64,000 nucleotides of DNA from Peptoniphilus catoniae (GTDB lineage: Bacteria > Bacillota > Clostridia > Tissierellales > Peptoniphilaceae), in contig NZ_LR588417.1 in assembly GCF_901447155.2 (NCBI RefSeq), positions 1 to 64,000 of the forward strand, given 5' to 3'. The position numbers and the translations under genes are program-made. How positions within the stretch are numbered: position 1 is the stretch's first letter; every line of letters begins with the position of its first letter. The notes under the pieces were generated by a model. It saw nothing but the letters and a program-made list of their open reading frames with translations. It made no database searches and was not told the origin of the DNA. This document shows, one piece after another, positions 51,177-60,988 of this stretch.

Positions 51177-53064
51177 TTTTTCTCCTTTGTTGCTCAAGAT
51201 ATATTAACAAAACATTAATGTCTGCAGGGGATACTCCTGTAATTCTCGATGCCTGTGCCAAAGATTCAGGCTTAATGTTGTTAAGTTTTTCCCTTGCTTC
51301 AAGTCTTAGCCCTTCTATTTTAGAATAGTCCATATTAAGGTCTAATTTTCTGTTCTCCATTTTCTTAAATTGATTAATTTGAATTTGTTGTTTTTTAATA
51401 TAGCCTTCGTATTTTATCTCAATTTCCACAGCTTCTATTATGTCATCTCTAAGGTAGGGCCTTTTAGAGTCAAAGATACTTGAGATTTTGTAGTTAAGTT
51501 CCGGTCTTCTTATAAGCTCCTTAATACTTATGGCATTTTTAATAGGGGAAGATCCTAAAGACTTAAGTTTTTTATTATTTTCTTCACTAGGGTTGACTTT
51601 AATGTCTGAGAGTCTGTTAAGCTCTTCCTTAATTCTGTTTTTTCTATATAAAAACTTCTCATATCTTTCGTCACTTATAAGGCCTATTTTCCTTCCTATT
51701 TCAGTAAGCCTTAAATCGGCATTGTCCTGTCTAAGAGTAAGCCTATACTCCGCCCTTGATGTCATCATTCTGTAGGGCTCCTTGGTACCCTTAGTTACAA
51801 GGTCGTCTATTAAAACTCCTATATAGGCTTCAGATCTTTTTAGAACGAGACCCTCTTCGCCCTTAACTTTTAGAGCTGCATTAATTCCCGCCATTATTCC
51901 TTGAGCGGCAGCTTCTTCATAGCCTGATGAGCCGTTAATTTGCCCTGCAAAAAACAAACCTTCTATTTCCATATGCTCAAGAGTTCTTTTTAGACTTGTG
52001 GCATCTATGGCATCATACTCTATGGCATAGGCGGGTCTTAAAATCTTAACATTTTTAAGGCCTATAATTTCTTTATAAAACTCTCCTTGGATTTCTTCAG
52101 GTAGTGAAGAGCTGACTCCCTGTACATACATTTCATCAGTTGTTAATCCTTCCGGCTCAATAAAGACTTGGTGAGAGTCCTTGTCGGCAAATCTTACAAC
52201 CTTGTCTTCTATTGAGGGACAGTACCTGGGACCGACTCCTTCTATATCTCCAAGATAAAGGGCTGACCTGTTTATATTTTCACGAATTATATCATGGCAC
52301 TTTTTTGTAGTGTAGGTTAGGTAGCAAACCTCCTGTTTTTTGTTAAGATCCTTGTCTATATTTTCAAAAGAGAAGGGAACAACCTTTTCATCTCCCCTTT
52401 GAACCTCCATATTGCTGTAATCTAAGGAAGATTTTAGGACTCTAGCAGGAGTTCCGGTTTTTAATCTCATAAGGTTAAAGCCCAGGCCCTCCAAAGAGTT
52501 TGAAAGTTTACCCGCAGGTCTAAAACCTTGAGGTCCTGACGAATAATTAAGCTCTCCTATATATATTCTTCCCCTTAGATAGGTTCCGGTACAAAGAACT
52601 GCAGCCTTTGTTTTATAAACGGCTCCTGTATTTGAAACAACTCCCTTAACCTTGGAGTCTTCAATTATAAGGTCTGTAGCTTCAGCTTCGTGTAGATAGA
52701 GATTTTCCTGATTTTCAAGAACTCTTTTCATTACATCATGGTAAAGCCTTTTGTCCGCCTGAACTCTCAGGGAATGTACTGCCGGTCCCTTAGAGGTGTT
52801 AAGCATTCTTGATTGGATAAAGGCCTTGTCTATTACCTTTGCCATTTCTCCACCAAGAGCATCTATTTCCCTAACTAAATGTCCCTTACCTGTGCCTCCT
52901 ATATTGGGGTTGCAGCTCATTGCAGCTATAGAGTCTAGGTTTATACATAAAAGGGCAGTTTTAAGTCCCATTCTTGCAGCTGCAAGGGCGGCCTCGCTTC
53001 CGGCATGACCTGCTCCCACAACTACCAAGTCGTATTCTCCTTGTATATATCTTTTTACATCCAC
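51166..53064 (-). CDS. mnmG: tRNA uridine-5-carboxymethylaminomethyl(34) synthesis enzyme MnmG
   Basis: This encodes 632 residues from GTG 53064, with an AGGA site upstream; TTG 53088 would overlap mnmE. The FAD motif is [20 protein letters not shown], followed by [24 protein letters not shown] and CTGTYLRG. A second conserved block [20 protein letters not shown] lies near 370, and the C-terminal helical domain binds MnmE. With MnmE it makes cmnm5U at tRNA wobble position 34. The gap to mnmE is only 8 bases. Length matches the family. Confidence 0.95.
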   Translation of the reverse strand: MDVKRYIQGEYDLVVVGAGHAGSEAALAAARMGLKTALLCINLDSIAAMSCNPNIGGTGKGHLVREIDALGGEMAKVIDKAFIQSRMLNTSKGPAVHSLRVQADKRLYHDVMKRVLENQENLYLHEAEATDLIIEDSKVKGVVSNTGAVYKTKAAVLCTGTYLRGRIYIGELNYSSGPQGFRPAGKLSNSLEGLGFNLMRLKTGTPARVLKSSLDYSNMEVQRGDEKVVPFSFENIDKDLNKKQEVCYLTYTTKKCHDIIRENINRSALYLGDIEGVGPRYCPSIEDKVVRFADKDSHQVFIEPEGLTTDEMYVQGVSSSLPEEIQGEFYKEIIGLKNVKILRPAYAIEYDAIDATSLKRTLEHMEIEGLFFAGQINGSSGYEEAAAQGIMAGINAALKVKGEEGLVLKRSEAYIGVLIDDLVTKGTKEPYRMMTSRAEYRLTLRQDNADLRLTEIGRKIGLISDERYEKFLYRKNRIKEELNRLSDIKVNPSEENNKKLKSLGSSPIKNAISIKELIRRPELNYKISSIFDSKRPYLRDDIIEAVEIEIKYEGYIKKQQIQINQFKKMENRKLDLNMDYSKIEGLRLEAREKLNNIKPESLAQASRITGVSPADINVLLIYLEQQRRKNES

Positions 53065-53072
53065 TGTTTTTC

Positions 53073-54449
53073 CTACTTTCCAATACAAAATTCGCTGAAG
53101 ACCTTGTCTAAAATATCCTCATTTGTTGTTTCACCTGTTATTTCACCTAAATAATTAAGAGCCATATTTAAGTTTACTTCCATGAGGTCCAAAAAGGTTT
53201 CGTTGTTTATGTCATCTATTACATCCAAGAGAGCATTTCTTGTATCTTTAAGAGCCCTTACATGCCTTAGATTATTTACATAAACGTCTCTTGTCTGTTC
53301 AATTTTACCTTCAAAAAACATTTCCTTTATCAGGTCTTCAATTTTAGAAATTTCATCAGCCTTCATAAGTGAGGTTCTTAAATAGGCTCTGTCTCCTATA
53401 AGGGCTTTAATATCATCTTCATTTACCTTTTGCTCAAGGTCTGACTTATTAACTAAAATTATAGTCTTTTTATTTTCTATAAGCTTTACAATTTGTCTGT
53501 CATCCTCATTAAATTCTCTTGATCCGTCGAAAATAGCTATTATTAAATCACTTGTTTCTATTTCTTCCTTTGCCTTATCCACTCCGATTTTTTCAACTAT
53601 ATCGTCGGTGTTTCTAATACCTGCCGTATCAGTTAACTTTAAAAGCAAACCGTCAAGATTTATATAATCGCTTATAATATCTCTTGTAGTTCCTGCTACA
53701 TCTGTAACTATAGCCTTTTCAAATCTTAAAAGTCCATTTAATAGGGAAGACTTTCCTACATTAGGCTTGCCTAAAATTGTAGTGTTAATACCGTCCCTTA
53801 AAAGAAGGCCCCTTGTTGAGTTTTTAATTAACTTTTCCACCCTTTCAAGGCCTCTGTCGGCATAATCCTTTAGCTTTGAATAAGTGGCCTCTTCTATTTC
53901 ATCCTCAGGAAAATCTATATTTGCAACTATAAGGGCCTGCATAGAAATAAGATCGTCCTTTACCTTATCAAGTTCTCCCTTTAAAGAGCCCTCAAGCTGT
54001 CTTATACTCATGTCGTGGGCGATTTCAGATTTAGATTTTATTATATCTATTACAGCCTCAGCCTGAGTCAAGTCCAATCTCCCATTTAAAAATGCTCTTT
54101 TGGTAAATTCTCCTCTGTCTGCAAGTCTTGCTCCTCTTTCAAGGGTCAAATCTAAAATCTTTCTTACTGAAATTATCCCTCCATGACAGTAAATTTCAAC
54201 TACATCCTCTCTGGTATAGGTGTAGGGAGCAAGCATTTTTACTATTAAAACTTCATCTATTACTTTATCAGCATCATAAATATGTCCGTAGATTAATTGC
54301 CTGTTGGGAGATTCTTTTAGAGATTTTTTAATTCCCTTAAAAATCGAATCTGCAATTTCAATGGATCTGTCTCCACTTATTCTTACAATACCTATACCGG
54401 CTTCTCCATTAGCTGTGGATATAGCTGATATAGTATCATTTTCAAACAT
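53073..54449 (-). CDS. mnmE: tRNA modification GTPase MnmE
   Basis: This 458-residue protein has an N-terminal tetrahydrofolate-binding domain ([21 protein letters not shown]), a helical region, and a G domain with [12 protein letters not shown] near 230, DTAGIR near 275 and NKSD near 340. The C-terminal CIGK holds the Cys needed for activity. Its K+-activated GTPase works with MnmG. GAAGGTGAAA precedes the ATG. A terminator separates it from the telA operon upstream, so its own promoter must lie in 54450-54484. Confidence 0.96.
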   Translation of the reverse strand: MFENDTISAISTANGEAGIGIVRISGDRSIEIADSIFKGIKKSLKESPNRQLIYGHIYDADKVIDEVLIVKMLAPYTYTREDVVEIYCHGGIISVRKILDLTLERGARLADRGEFTKRAFLNGRLDLTQAEAVIDIIKSKSEIAHDMSIRQLEGSLKGELDKVKDDLISMQALIVANIDFPEDEIEEATYSKLKDYADRGLERVEKLIKNSTRGLLLRDGINTTILGKPNVGKSSLLNGLLRFEKAIVTDVAGTTRDIISDYINLDGLLLKLTDTAGIRNTDDIVEKIGVDKAKEEIETSDLIIAIFDGSREFNEDDRQIVKLIENKKTIILVNKSDLEQKVNEDDIKALIGDRAYLRTSLMKADEISKIEDLIKEMFFEGKIEQTRDVYVNNLRHVRALKDTRNALLDVIDDINNETFLDLMEVNLNMALNYLGEITGETTNEDILDKVFSEFCIGK

Positions 54450-54484
54450 ATTTTCACCTTCACTTTCAATTTATGTAAAAGAAT

Positions 54485-54511
54485 AAAAACATCTCTCTCA
54501 AGATGTTTTTA
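54485..54511 (-). terminator. Terminator of the xpaC-telA pair
   Basis: A 10-bp stem AAAAACATCT / AGATGTTTTT, with its T run on the minus strand, lies between telA and mnmE. Confidence 0.75.
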
Positions 54512-54555
54512 CCATGCGCCCTCTAATTTTATCACAAAATCCCCTTAAATGCTGT

Positions 54556-55665
54556 TTATTTCAAAAGAGAATTTTTTAAATCTCCTTCCAGCTTCTTTAG
54601 TTCAATACTTGCTTCCTGTCTTTTCTTGTAGCCTTCAGCCTGAATCTTTTTAACTTCATTTAAGGCATCTATTAAAGCCTGATTAGTATACTTAATAGTT
54701 TCTATATCCACCAAGCCTCTTTCAGATTCTCTGCTTGTGTCAATGGTGCTTTGCTTAACCTTATCCGCATTCTTTCTTAAAAGCTCGTTGGTATAATCGG
54801 TAACCTCCTTTTGAGCCTTAGCAGCTTCAAGAGAGTGACCTGCACTTAAACTAAGAACCATTTGAGACTTCCACAAAGGTATGGTGTTTACTATAGTTGA
54901 CTGTATTTTCTCAGCCATTATACTGTTAGATGACTGAACCATTCTTATTTGAGGAGCCATTTGAAGAGATATTGCCTTGGTAAGCTCCAAATCATAAAGC
55001 TTTTTTTCAAACCTGTTAATTAAATTCTGATAGTCGTTTACCTTTTGGGCATCTACCGGAAGTCCGCTTTCTTGTGCCTTATCCTGTAAAGCTTTTAAAT
55101 CGACATTTTTAGCCCTTTCAATTTTTAATTTTCCCGCTTCTATATACATAACAAGTTCTCTATAGTAGTCCCTGTTAAGGTCATACATATAGTCTAGGGT
55201 GGCTACATCTTTTAAAAGTCTTATTTGATGATCTTCCAAAACCTTTTTTACATTATCTACATTGGCCTCTACTGTTTGATACTTGGATTTTAAAGAATTA
55301 AGTTTATTTGCAGACTTTTTAAAAATTGACAAAAATCCCTTTTCCTCTTCAGTATCAAAATTTTTAAGTCCTGTAACAAGGCCCGTAAGTAGGTCCCCCA
55401 CTTCTTCCAAATCTTTGTTTCTAACTTTTTCCAAGGTTTGCTCTGAAAAATTTGAAATTTTCTTTTGAGCCCCTGACCCATATTGAATTACCATATTGGA
55501 ATCTTTAAGGTCTATTTTTTCGGCAAAATCTTCTATCTGCTTTTTTTCTTCATCAGTTAAGGTAATTTCAGTTTTTTTAGTTTCTTCAAGCTTGTTTTCA
55601 ATATCCTCTATACTTTCAAACTTATCTTCGCTACCATCTAAAGTGAGCTTTATTTCCTTATCCAT
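54556..55665 (-). CDS. telA: TelA-type toxic anion resistance protein
   Basis: This 369-residue, mostly helical cytosolic protein with long coiled-coil segments is the TelA/KlaA family. It carries the typical GSGAQKKISNFSEQTLEKVRNKD near 63-85 and LSAGHSLEAAKAQKEVTDYTNELLRKNA near 270-297. The family is linked to tellurite resistance and some antimicrobial or stress responses; the true role is unresolved. It follows an XpaC-like gene by 9 bases and both are one operon, a pairing common in Firmicutes. AGGAGG lies before the ATG. Confidence 0.88.
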   Translation of the reverse strand: MDKEIKLTLDGSEDKFESIEDIENKLEETKKTEITLTDEEKKQIEDFAEKIDLKDSNMVIQYGSGAQKKISNFSEQTLEKVRNKDLEEVGDLLTGLVTGLKNFDTEEEKGFLSIFKKSANKLNSLKSKYQTVEANVDNVKKVLEDHQIRLLKDVATLDYMYDLNRDYYRELVMYIEAGKLKIERAKNVDLKALQDKAQESGLPVDAQKVNDYQNLINRFEKKLYDLELTKAISLQMAPQIRMVQSSNSIMAEKIQSTIVNTIPLWKSQMVLSLSAGHSLEAAKAQKEVTDYTNELLRKNADKVKQSTIDTSRESERGLVDIETIKYTNQALIDALNEVKKIQAEGYKKRQEASIELKKLEGDLKNSLLK

Positions 55666-55674
55666 AACTTCCTC

Positions 55675-56721
55675 CTAATTAAAGTCATCTTCAAGTAAAC
55701 CCTCATTTTTCAACATGGATTTAAGCACTGATATATCCGCCCTTATATCCATGTAATTCATTTCAAAGGTGGATTCCAACATTTTCTTATAGGCTTCTAC
55801 AAGATCATTAAGAGCTGATTCAATTTCCTTTTTAACTTCATCTTCATTGTCAAGCTTTACCTTACTGGTTTCTAATTTATAGTATTCATCAAGAAGCTTT
55901 ATTGTCTCAGGTAAATAATAATTTTTAAATTTATCGTAATAATCCTTATTTTTAGCTTCATCAATATTAGAATAAAATTTTTCCGTTATTAAAACAAGCT
56001 CATCTACTATAGACTTAACAGGTTCAGCCAGTAATTTTTTGTAATTTATAAGTTTAATTACACTTGACGCATCGCTAAAGCTTTTATCATCTTCACCTTC
56101 CCTGAGGGAATACTTAACATAATCCTTGTAAGTATTGTCGTCTAAAAGTAAAATTTTATTATTTTCAATAAGCCTTGCTTCCTTAAAATACTCCTTTTCT
56201 ATAAAATTATTTATATCATTAACAACGGTTTCTTCTTTAACCTGTGCAGCTAAAGCTAAGTCTGATACCTTAGCAAGAGAGGACTTACCGAAGGCTCTAA
56301 GGTATTTTTTATATCTTTTCATTCTGATTTTAGAAAGATTCGTTTTATACCTTCCATAAAATAAAAGAAGTCCCAAGGGTAAAAAGTAAAATAAAACTAC
56401 TCTTAAAGCTGTTTTTTCTTTAGCTATTAAAGCTCCCATAAGGGTAAGAGCACCTAATATAGTGTGAACCCAAAATATAACTGTAAATAAAAAGTTTGAA
56501 ATTTTAGAAGTCTTTTCCTCTGCAGGTATAGGGTCAACTAAAGTAGGATTCATTGCCGGAATAAGAGAAGCGTATCTTTTTTCATTTTTTCTTTCTATAT
56601 AAGAATTTAATTTATCAAGAGACATACTTGCCGTCTCTGAAACTATATTCTTTAATTTTTTAAACTCGTCACTATTTAAAAAATCATCTACATAGTCAAC
56701 ATAATTTTTATTATTTTTCAT
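55675..56721 (-). CDS. XpaC-like (5-bromo-4-chloroindolyl phosphate hydrolysis) membrane protein
   Basis: This encodes a protein of 348 residues. Residues 70-125 hold two membrane helices with a KEKTALR loop. The rest is a cytosolic helical region with charged coiled coils and a segment LALAAQVKEETVVNDINNFIEKEYFKEARL like the XpaC family. XpaC was named for a colony phenotype in Bacillus; no enzymatic activity is confirmed. It directly precedes telA, with which it is probably coupled in function. Confidence 0.78.
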   Translation of the reverse strand: MKNNKNYVDYVDDFLNSDEFKKLKNIVSETASMSLDKLNSYIERKNEKRYASLIPAMNPTLVDPIPAEEKTSKISNFLFTVIFWVHTILGALTLMGALIAKEKTALRVVLFYFLPLGLLLFYGRYKTNLSKIRMKRYKKYLRAFGKSSLAKVSDLALAAQVKEETVVNDINNFIEKEYFKEARLIENNKILLLDDNTYKDYVKYSLREGEDDKSFSDASSVIKLINYKKLLAEPVKSIVDELVLITEKFYSNIDEAKNKDYYDKFKNYYLPETIKLLDEYYKLETSKVKLDNEDEVKKEIESALNDLVEAYKKMLESTFEMNYMDIRADISVLKSMLKNEGLLEDDFN

Positions 56722-56790
56722 CTTAACCCTCCAACTACTATAATATATGTAAGAAGGAAATTTTTAAAGAATTTTTAAATTAATATTATA

Positions 56791-56817
56791 AAAAATCCGC
56801 TGATAATCAGCGGACTT
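56791..56817 (-). terminator. Terminator of the rpmH-to-jag operon
   Basis: A TCCGCTGA / TCAGCGGA stem, followed on the minus strand by TTTTTT, lies just after the jag stop at 56818. Confidence 0.85.
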
Positions 56818-57633
56818 TTAATATTTTCTCTCTTTTTGTATTACAACTTTTCTAAAAGGATCCTTGCCTTCTGAATGAGTTATGACTCCTTCATAATCCT
56901 GAAGGGCTTCGTGAATAATTTTTCTATCTAAAGCATTCATAGGTTCAAGCCTTATGGATCTATTTGTGCTTAAAACCTTAGCTGCCATTTTTTCAGCAAG
57001 CTCCTTTAAAGTTTCTCTTCTTCTTTGTCTATAGCCTGAGGAATCAAGACTTATTCTTATATAGTTATCAGAGTGCTTATTTACAAGAAGACTTAGGATA
57101 TATTGGATTGAATCAAGAGTTACTCCTCTTTTTCCAATAACTATTCCAAGCTTTTGTTCATCACCTTTAATCTCTATATCTATTTGTCTGTCTTTCTTTT
57201 CAATTTCAAGTTCATAGTCAAGGTCCAGGTTTTTAAGAATCTTATCTAAAAATTCTCTAATAATTTTATCTATTTCCTGGTTATCTTCAAGGCTCTGTAC
57301 CTCTTCATTTTCTACAGAAATAACCTCTTCTACTTCTTCTGTTTTTTGAACTTCCTCTATAATTTCTTCTTTATTTTCAAATTCATCCCTTTTCGGGCCA
57401 ACTTGGCTCTTCTCTGTATGGGAATTATTAAAGATTTCTTTTAATATATCTGAAGTTTTTTGTATTTTTGATACCTTAACAGTAGCTTCCTTGGAGCCTA
57501 TAAGTCCCAAGAATCCCTTTGAAGGTTCTTCTATTATTTCGATTTTAACTTCATCCTTCTTTAAATTTAATTCCTTTAGAGCCTCACTTACAGCTTCATC
57601 TACAGTTTTTGCTCTTTTAATTACATAGTTCAT
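56818..57633 (-). CDS. jag: RNA-binding protein Jag/KhpB
   Basis: This 271-residue protein has an N-terminal Jag_N domain (VDEAVSEALKELNLKKDEVKIEII...GFLGLIGSKEA), an acidic linker (about 70-130), a KH domain with VIGKRGVTLDSIQYILS near 166-182, and an R3H domain near the C-terminus (RRRETLKELAEK, then ALQDYEGVITHSEGKDPFRKVVI). KhpB binds many RNAs and is tied to cell elongation in relatives. It overlaps yidC by 4 bases. The acidic linker is longer than usual, which may be flexible only. Confidence 0.93.
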   Translation of the reverse strand: MNYVIKRAKTVDEAVSEALKELNLKKDEVKIEIIEEPSKGFLGLIGSKEATVKVSKIQKTSDILKEIFNNSHTEKSQVGPKRDEFENKEEIIEEVQKTEEVEEVISVENEEVQSLEDNQEIDKIIREFLDKILKNLDLDYELEIEKKDRQIDIEIKGDEQKLGIVIGKRGVTLDSIQYILSLLVNKHSDNYIRISLDSSGYRQRRRETLKELAEKMAAKVLSTNRSIRLEPMNALDRKIIHEALQDYEGVITHSEGKDPFRKVVIQKERKY

Positions 57634-58346
57634 TTAACTTCCTCCGATACACTTTTTGAGACCATAGCATTGGTAATCATTTGTTGTATAACGGTAAATA
57701 TATTTCCTACAACCCAATATAGCAGAAGCCCTGACTGAAAATTTCTTCCCATCCAAAAGATAAAAAGAGGCATAATTATCATCATACTTCTCATCATGGA
57801 TTTTGACTGCTCATTTTGTGCAGGTTGAGTCTGCATACTTAAAAATGAAGTCAGGAAAGTCGTCAGTGCGGCAATACCTGCAAGTATCATGGTCTTATCA
57901 ACTTTTTCAAGGCTGTCTATATAAAAGAAGTTTTTGTTAATACTTTCAAAAAACGCCTTGTCTGTAAAAGCATATTTTGAAGGTTCCCAAAACACCCTAT
58001 AAAAAGCTATAAGAACAACCATTTGTATAATCATAGGTAGACATCCCGCCAATATATTATAGTTGGCCTCCTTATAAAGTTTTTGTTGCTTTGCGGCAAG
58101 TGTTTGAGGATCATTTTTATATTTTTTTTGCAATTTTTCAATTTCCGGCTGCAATTCCGCCATCTTTTTTTGATTTTTTACCATGGAAAAGTTAATAGGT
58201 AAAACGACAAGCTTAATTATTATAGTTGAAATAATAATTGAAAGCGCAAAAAAAGATATGCTTTCCGGCTCACTTGGAAATGTTTTAGCAAGCAGATCAT
58301 AGATAAATTTTAAAAACATTCCCAGTACTCTACTTATGGTACTCAT
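57630..58346 (-). CDS. yidC: Membrane protein insertase YidC/SpoIIIJ
   Basis: This 238-residue protein has five membrane helices in the Oxa1/YidC pattern: the conserved Arg-containing groove region (LPINFSMVKNQKKMAELQPEIEKLQKKYKND), GCLPMIIQMVVLIAFYRVF, and GLLLYWVVGNIFTVIQQ at the end. It inserts proteins into the membrane with or without Sec. The expected lipobox is absent; the N-terminus MSTISRVLGMFLKF is short and lacks a Cys. AGGGAGGTATA precedes the ATG. Confidence 0.95.
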   Translation of the reverse strand: MSTISRVLGMFLKFIYDLLAKTFPSEPESISFFALSIIISTIIIKLVVLPINFSMVKNQKKMAELQPEIEKLQKKYKNDPQTLAAKQQKLYKEANYNILAGCLPMIIQMVVLIAFYRVFWEPSKYAFTDKAFFESINKNFFYIDSLEKVDKTMILAGIAALTTFLTSFLSMQTQPAQNEQSKSMMRSMMIIMPLFIFWMGRNFQSGLLLYWVVGNIFTVIQQMITNAMVSKSVSEEVK

Positions 58347-58356
58347 TATACCTCCC

Positions 58357-58572
58357 TTACTTTAAAGGATCGTAGCCGCCTTTGTGAAACGGATGGCATT
58401 TAAGTATCCTTCTTACAGTCAGATAGCTGCCCTTAAAAAATCCGTACTTCTCATAGGCCTGATAGGCATATTCAGAACAAGTGGGATAAAATCTACAATG
58501 TGCTCCCACAAAAATATATTTGGAAATAACTCTTTGATAAAATCTTATTAACAGTAGCATAATCCTTTTCAT
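58357..58572 (-). CDS. yidD: Membrane protein insertion efficiency factor YidD
   Basis: This encodes 71 residues from the ATG at 58572, with AAGGTGAT upstream; the longer frame start overlaps rnpA. It has the YidD signature: [10 protein letters not shown]...[48 protein letters not shown]. The protein sits on the membrane and helps YidC. It is 5 bases after rnpA. Confidence 0.95.
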   Translation of the reverse strand: MKRIMLLLIRFYQRVISKYIFVGAHCRFYPTCSEYAYQAYEKYGFFKGSYLTVRRILKCHPFHKGGYDPLK

Positions 58573-58577
58573 AAATA

Positions 58578-58901
58578 TCACCTTAGTTTTTTGCAAATAT
58601 GAACAAAGGAATTATTTAGGTCCTGGTAGCTAAGATCCACGGCTGATTTTTTCATTACAAAAACATAATCATATCCGTCTTTTAAAAGATCAAAATTGCT
58701 TTTGTAAATTTCTCTTAGCCTTCTCTTTAGCTTATTTCTTACAACTGCATTGCCAATTTTTTTTGTAATGGTAAATCCCACTCTTTTTGTCGGCAAATCG
58801 TTCTTCCTATAAAAAACAGTTATATGTCTATTTCCGTTAATATTTCTCTTCTTGTATACCCTTTGAAAATCAATGTTTTTCTTTAAATAACAATCCCTCA
58901 T
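58578..58901 (-). CDS. rnpA: Ribonuclease P protein component
   Basis: This 107-residue basic protein has the RnpA fold with [28 protein letters not shown]-type motif near 42-68, where the RNR box is [11 protein letters not shown]. It partners with the RNase P RNA to cut tRNA leaders. It starts 7 bases after rpmH ends, in the classic operon order. Confidence 0.95.
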   Translation of the reverse strand: MRDCYLKKNIDFQRVYKKRNINGNRHITVFYRKNDLPTKRVGFTITKKIGNAVVRNKLKRRLREIYKSNFDLLKDGYDYVFVMKKSAVDLSYQDLNNSFVHICKKLR

Positions 58902-58908
58902 ACAAAAA

Positions 58909-59043
58909 TTAAGCTGAAAGAATCTTTCTTCCCTTTCTTCTTCTTGCTTTTATAACATCTCTACCTGATCTTGTTTTCATTCTTGCTCTAAAACCATGCT
59001 CTCTTTTTCTTTGTCTGTTTTTAGGTTGGTAAGTTCTTTTCAT
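58909..59043 (-). CDS. rpmH: 50S ribosomal protein L34
   Basis: This encodes 44 residues, [18 protein letters not shown] at the start and [10 protein letters not shown] at the end, which is the full L34 sequence type. It is very basic, as expected. The start lies after GTGGGTGAAAA. Standard gene prediction easily misses it because of its size. It begins the rpmH-rnpA-yidD-yidC-jag operon. Confidence 0.97.
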   Translation of the reverse strand: MKRTYQPKNRQRKREHGFRARMKTRSGRDVIKARRRKGRKILSA

Positions 59044-59075
59044 ATTTTTCACCCACTTTCTATTATACTTTAGAA

Positions 59076-59104
59076 ATTATATTGAAATAAGCTGTAAAAG
59101 TCAA
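59076..59104 (-). promoter_or_regulatory. Promoter of the rpmH operon
   Basis: On the minus strand TTGACT at 59104-59099, a 17-base spacer and TATAAT at 59081-59076. It is the best promoter in the window. A second TATAAT closer to the gene (59067-59062) has no clear -35. Confidence 0.85.
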
Positions 59105-59129
59105 GAAACAACTGTTTATAAGGAGATTT

Positions 59130-59500
59130 TTCATATTTATCAACATACCTTCTAAAAATTAAATTCACCATGACTAAAATAGGCTTTATTATTGTAATTT
59201 ACAAGATCTTACCCTGTTGATAAGTTCGCATTTATCTGTTAAAATAATAGTTGATAAATATTTATATTGTTGATTAAAAATATAACAGTTGATAAAAATA
59301 CTTATTAACATATTGTTTATAGTTTGTGGATAGATTTATTAATTTATTTTTTTTCTTGTAAAATTAAAGATTTTTTTTAATATTTATCCACAGGTAATTT
59401 TTATCTAAAATTTTACCAACAAATTATCAAGATTTGTTAATTTTTTTATTTACATATTTTTATCCATAAAAGTCAGTTGTTAATATATTAGGAGGTAAAT
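59130..59500. other. Chromosomal replication origin (oriC) with DnaA boxes
   Basis: This AT-rich gap lies between rpmH and dnaA. One exact DnaA box TTATCCACA is at 59384-59392 and a near match is at 59325-59333 (TGTGGATAG, reverse). Box-like TTATCAACA/T variants lie at 59137-59145 (forward) and at 59215-59223, 59249-59257, 59268-59276 and 59287-59295 (all reverse, the last units with one more change). T-rich runs from 59340 to 59460 could be the unwinding element. Gene order around it supports the call. Confidence 0.85.
59356..59383 (+). promoter_or_regulatory. Possible dnaA promoter
   Basis: TTGTAA at 59356-59361, a 16-base spacer and TAATAT at 59378-59383. The DnaA box at 59384 would be at the transcription start, which fits self-repression by DnaA. 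The match is moderate. Confidence 0.45.
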
Positions 59501-60838
59501 ATGGATTTACAACTTAATGATACTTGGGAAGAGGTAATGAATAAACTTAAAATGCAGTCCATGACCTCTGTTTCTTATGATACCTGGTTTAAAGATATGA
59601 GGTTAAAAGAAATAGACCGAGAAAAAAAGATCTTTTACCTTACTGTACCTATTGATTTTATCAAGGCAAGACTTACAAACAACCCTTCTCAAATAAGAAT
59701 TATTAAGAAATGTATAAGGGAAGTTATGAAGGAAGATTATGAACCTGTTATTTTAACTAAGGACGAGGATATGCCTAAGTTAAAAGAAACTCCTGAATAC
59801 AGACCTTCAAACAGGCTTAATCCCAAATACACCTTTGAAAATTTTGTAGTTGGTAAAAGTAATGAATTTGCCCATGCAGCAGCCCTTGCAGTTGCTGAAA
59901 ATTATGATAATCCTTCTCAGGCTCATTCAAATCCACTTTTTATTTATGGGGGAGTAGGACTTGGTAAAACTCACCTTATGCAGGCTATAGGTCACTTTGT
60001 ATATAAGATAAACCCTGAAAAAAAGATACTTTATGTAACTAGTGAACAGTTTACCAACGAACTTATTAATTCCATTCAAACTAATCAAAACGAAAAATTC
60101 AGAAACAAATATAGAAAAGTCGACTTGCTTTTAATTGATGATATCCAATTTATAGCTGATAAGGACAGGACTATGGAGGAGTTTTTTCACACCTTTAATG
60201 AACTTCATGCCCAAAACAAGCAAATAATTCTAACATCGGACAAGCCTCCAAAGGAAATAAAATCTCTTGAAGAAAGGCTTATTTCAAGATTTGCCTGGGG
60301 TCTTGTAGTTGATATATCAGCTCCTGATTTAGAAACTAGAATTGCCATATTAAGATCAAAAGCGGATTCAGAAGGCTACAATGTATCAGATGAAATAATT
60401 AACTTCATAGCAAAACACGTAGAAAGTAATATTAGAGAACTTGAAGGAGCATTATCAAGAGTAATGGCATATTCAAGGCTTACTGATGAAGAAATGACCG
60501 AAGAAAATGCAGAGGTTATTTTAAAAGACCTTTATCAAACTAAAGAAAAGGTAATTAATACAAAGCTTATTAAAGAAGTAGTTGCAAAACACTATAACAT
60601 TACAGTTAATGATCTGGACTCAAAAAAAAGGACTAAAAATATAGCTTACCCAAGACAAATAGCAATGTTTATTACCAGAGATTTAACAGATTTATCCCTA
60701 CCTAAAATAGGAGAAGAGTTTGGAGGCAGGGATCACTCTACAGTAATTCACGCCTACAATAAAATAGAAAAAGAATTGGAAAAGCATACTTCCTTAAAGA
60801 TTAAAATTAATAATATTAAAAAGGAGATTACAAGTTAA
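59501..60838 (+). CDS. dnaA: Chromosomal replication initiator DnaA
   Basis: This 445-residue protein has an N-terminal helical domain (about 1-85), a short linker, the AAA+ domain with GGVGLGKTHLMQAIG near 150 and LLIDDIQFIADK near 209, and a C-terminal helix-turn-helix with GRDHSTVIHAYNKIE near 407-421 that reads the DnaA box. It opens the origin and controls replication start. AGGAGGTAAAT precedes the ATG. It is transcribed away from oriC. Confidence 0.97.
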   Translation: MDLQLNDTWEEVMNKLKMQSMTSVSYDTWFKDMRLKEIDREKKIFYLTVPIDFIKARLTNNPSQIRIIKKCIREVMKEDYEPVILTKDEDMPKLKETPEYRPSNRLNPKYTFENFVVGKSNEFAHAAALAVAENYDNPSQAHSNPLFIYGGVGLGKTHLMQAIGHFVYKINPEKKILYVTSEQFTNELINSIQTNQNEKFRNKYRKVDLLLIDDIQFIADKDRTMEEFFHTFNELHAQNKQIILTSDKPPKEIKSLEERLISRFAWGLVVDISAPDLETRIAILRSKADSEGYNVSDEIINFIAKHVESNIRELEGALSRVMAYSRLTDEEMTEENAEVILKDLYQTKEKVINTKLIKEVVAKHYNITVNDLDSKKRTKNIAYPRQIAMFITRDLTDLSLPKIGEEFGGRDHSTVIHAYNKIEKELEKHTSLKIKINNIKKEITS

Positions 60839-60867
60839 TGTTAATAAGTATAAGTTTTTAATAGAAA

Positions 60868-60876
60868 TTATCCACA
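60868..60876 (+). promoter_or_regulatory. DnaA box between dnaA and dnaN
   Basis: An exact TTATCCACA lies in the 150-base AT-rich gap between the two genes. It may serve a second origin half or control dnaN. Confidence 0.7.
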
Positions 60877-60988
60877 AATTATTAAAAGCTTAAATCTTAT
60901 TTTATTAAGCCTAAAGAAACTTATGTACAAATTAACAGGCCCTACTACTATTATTAATCTATCTATAATATTTATACGGGAGGAAAAA

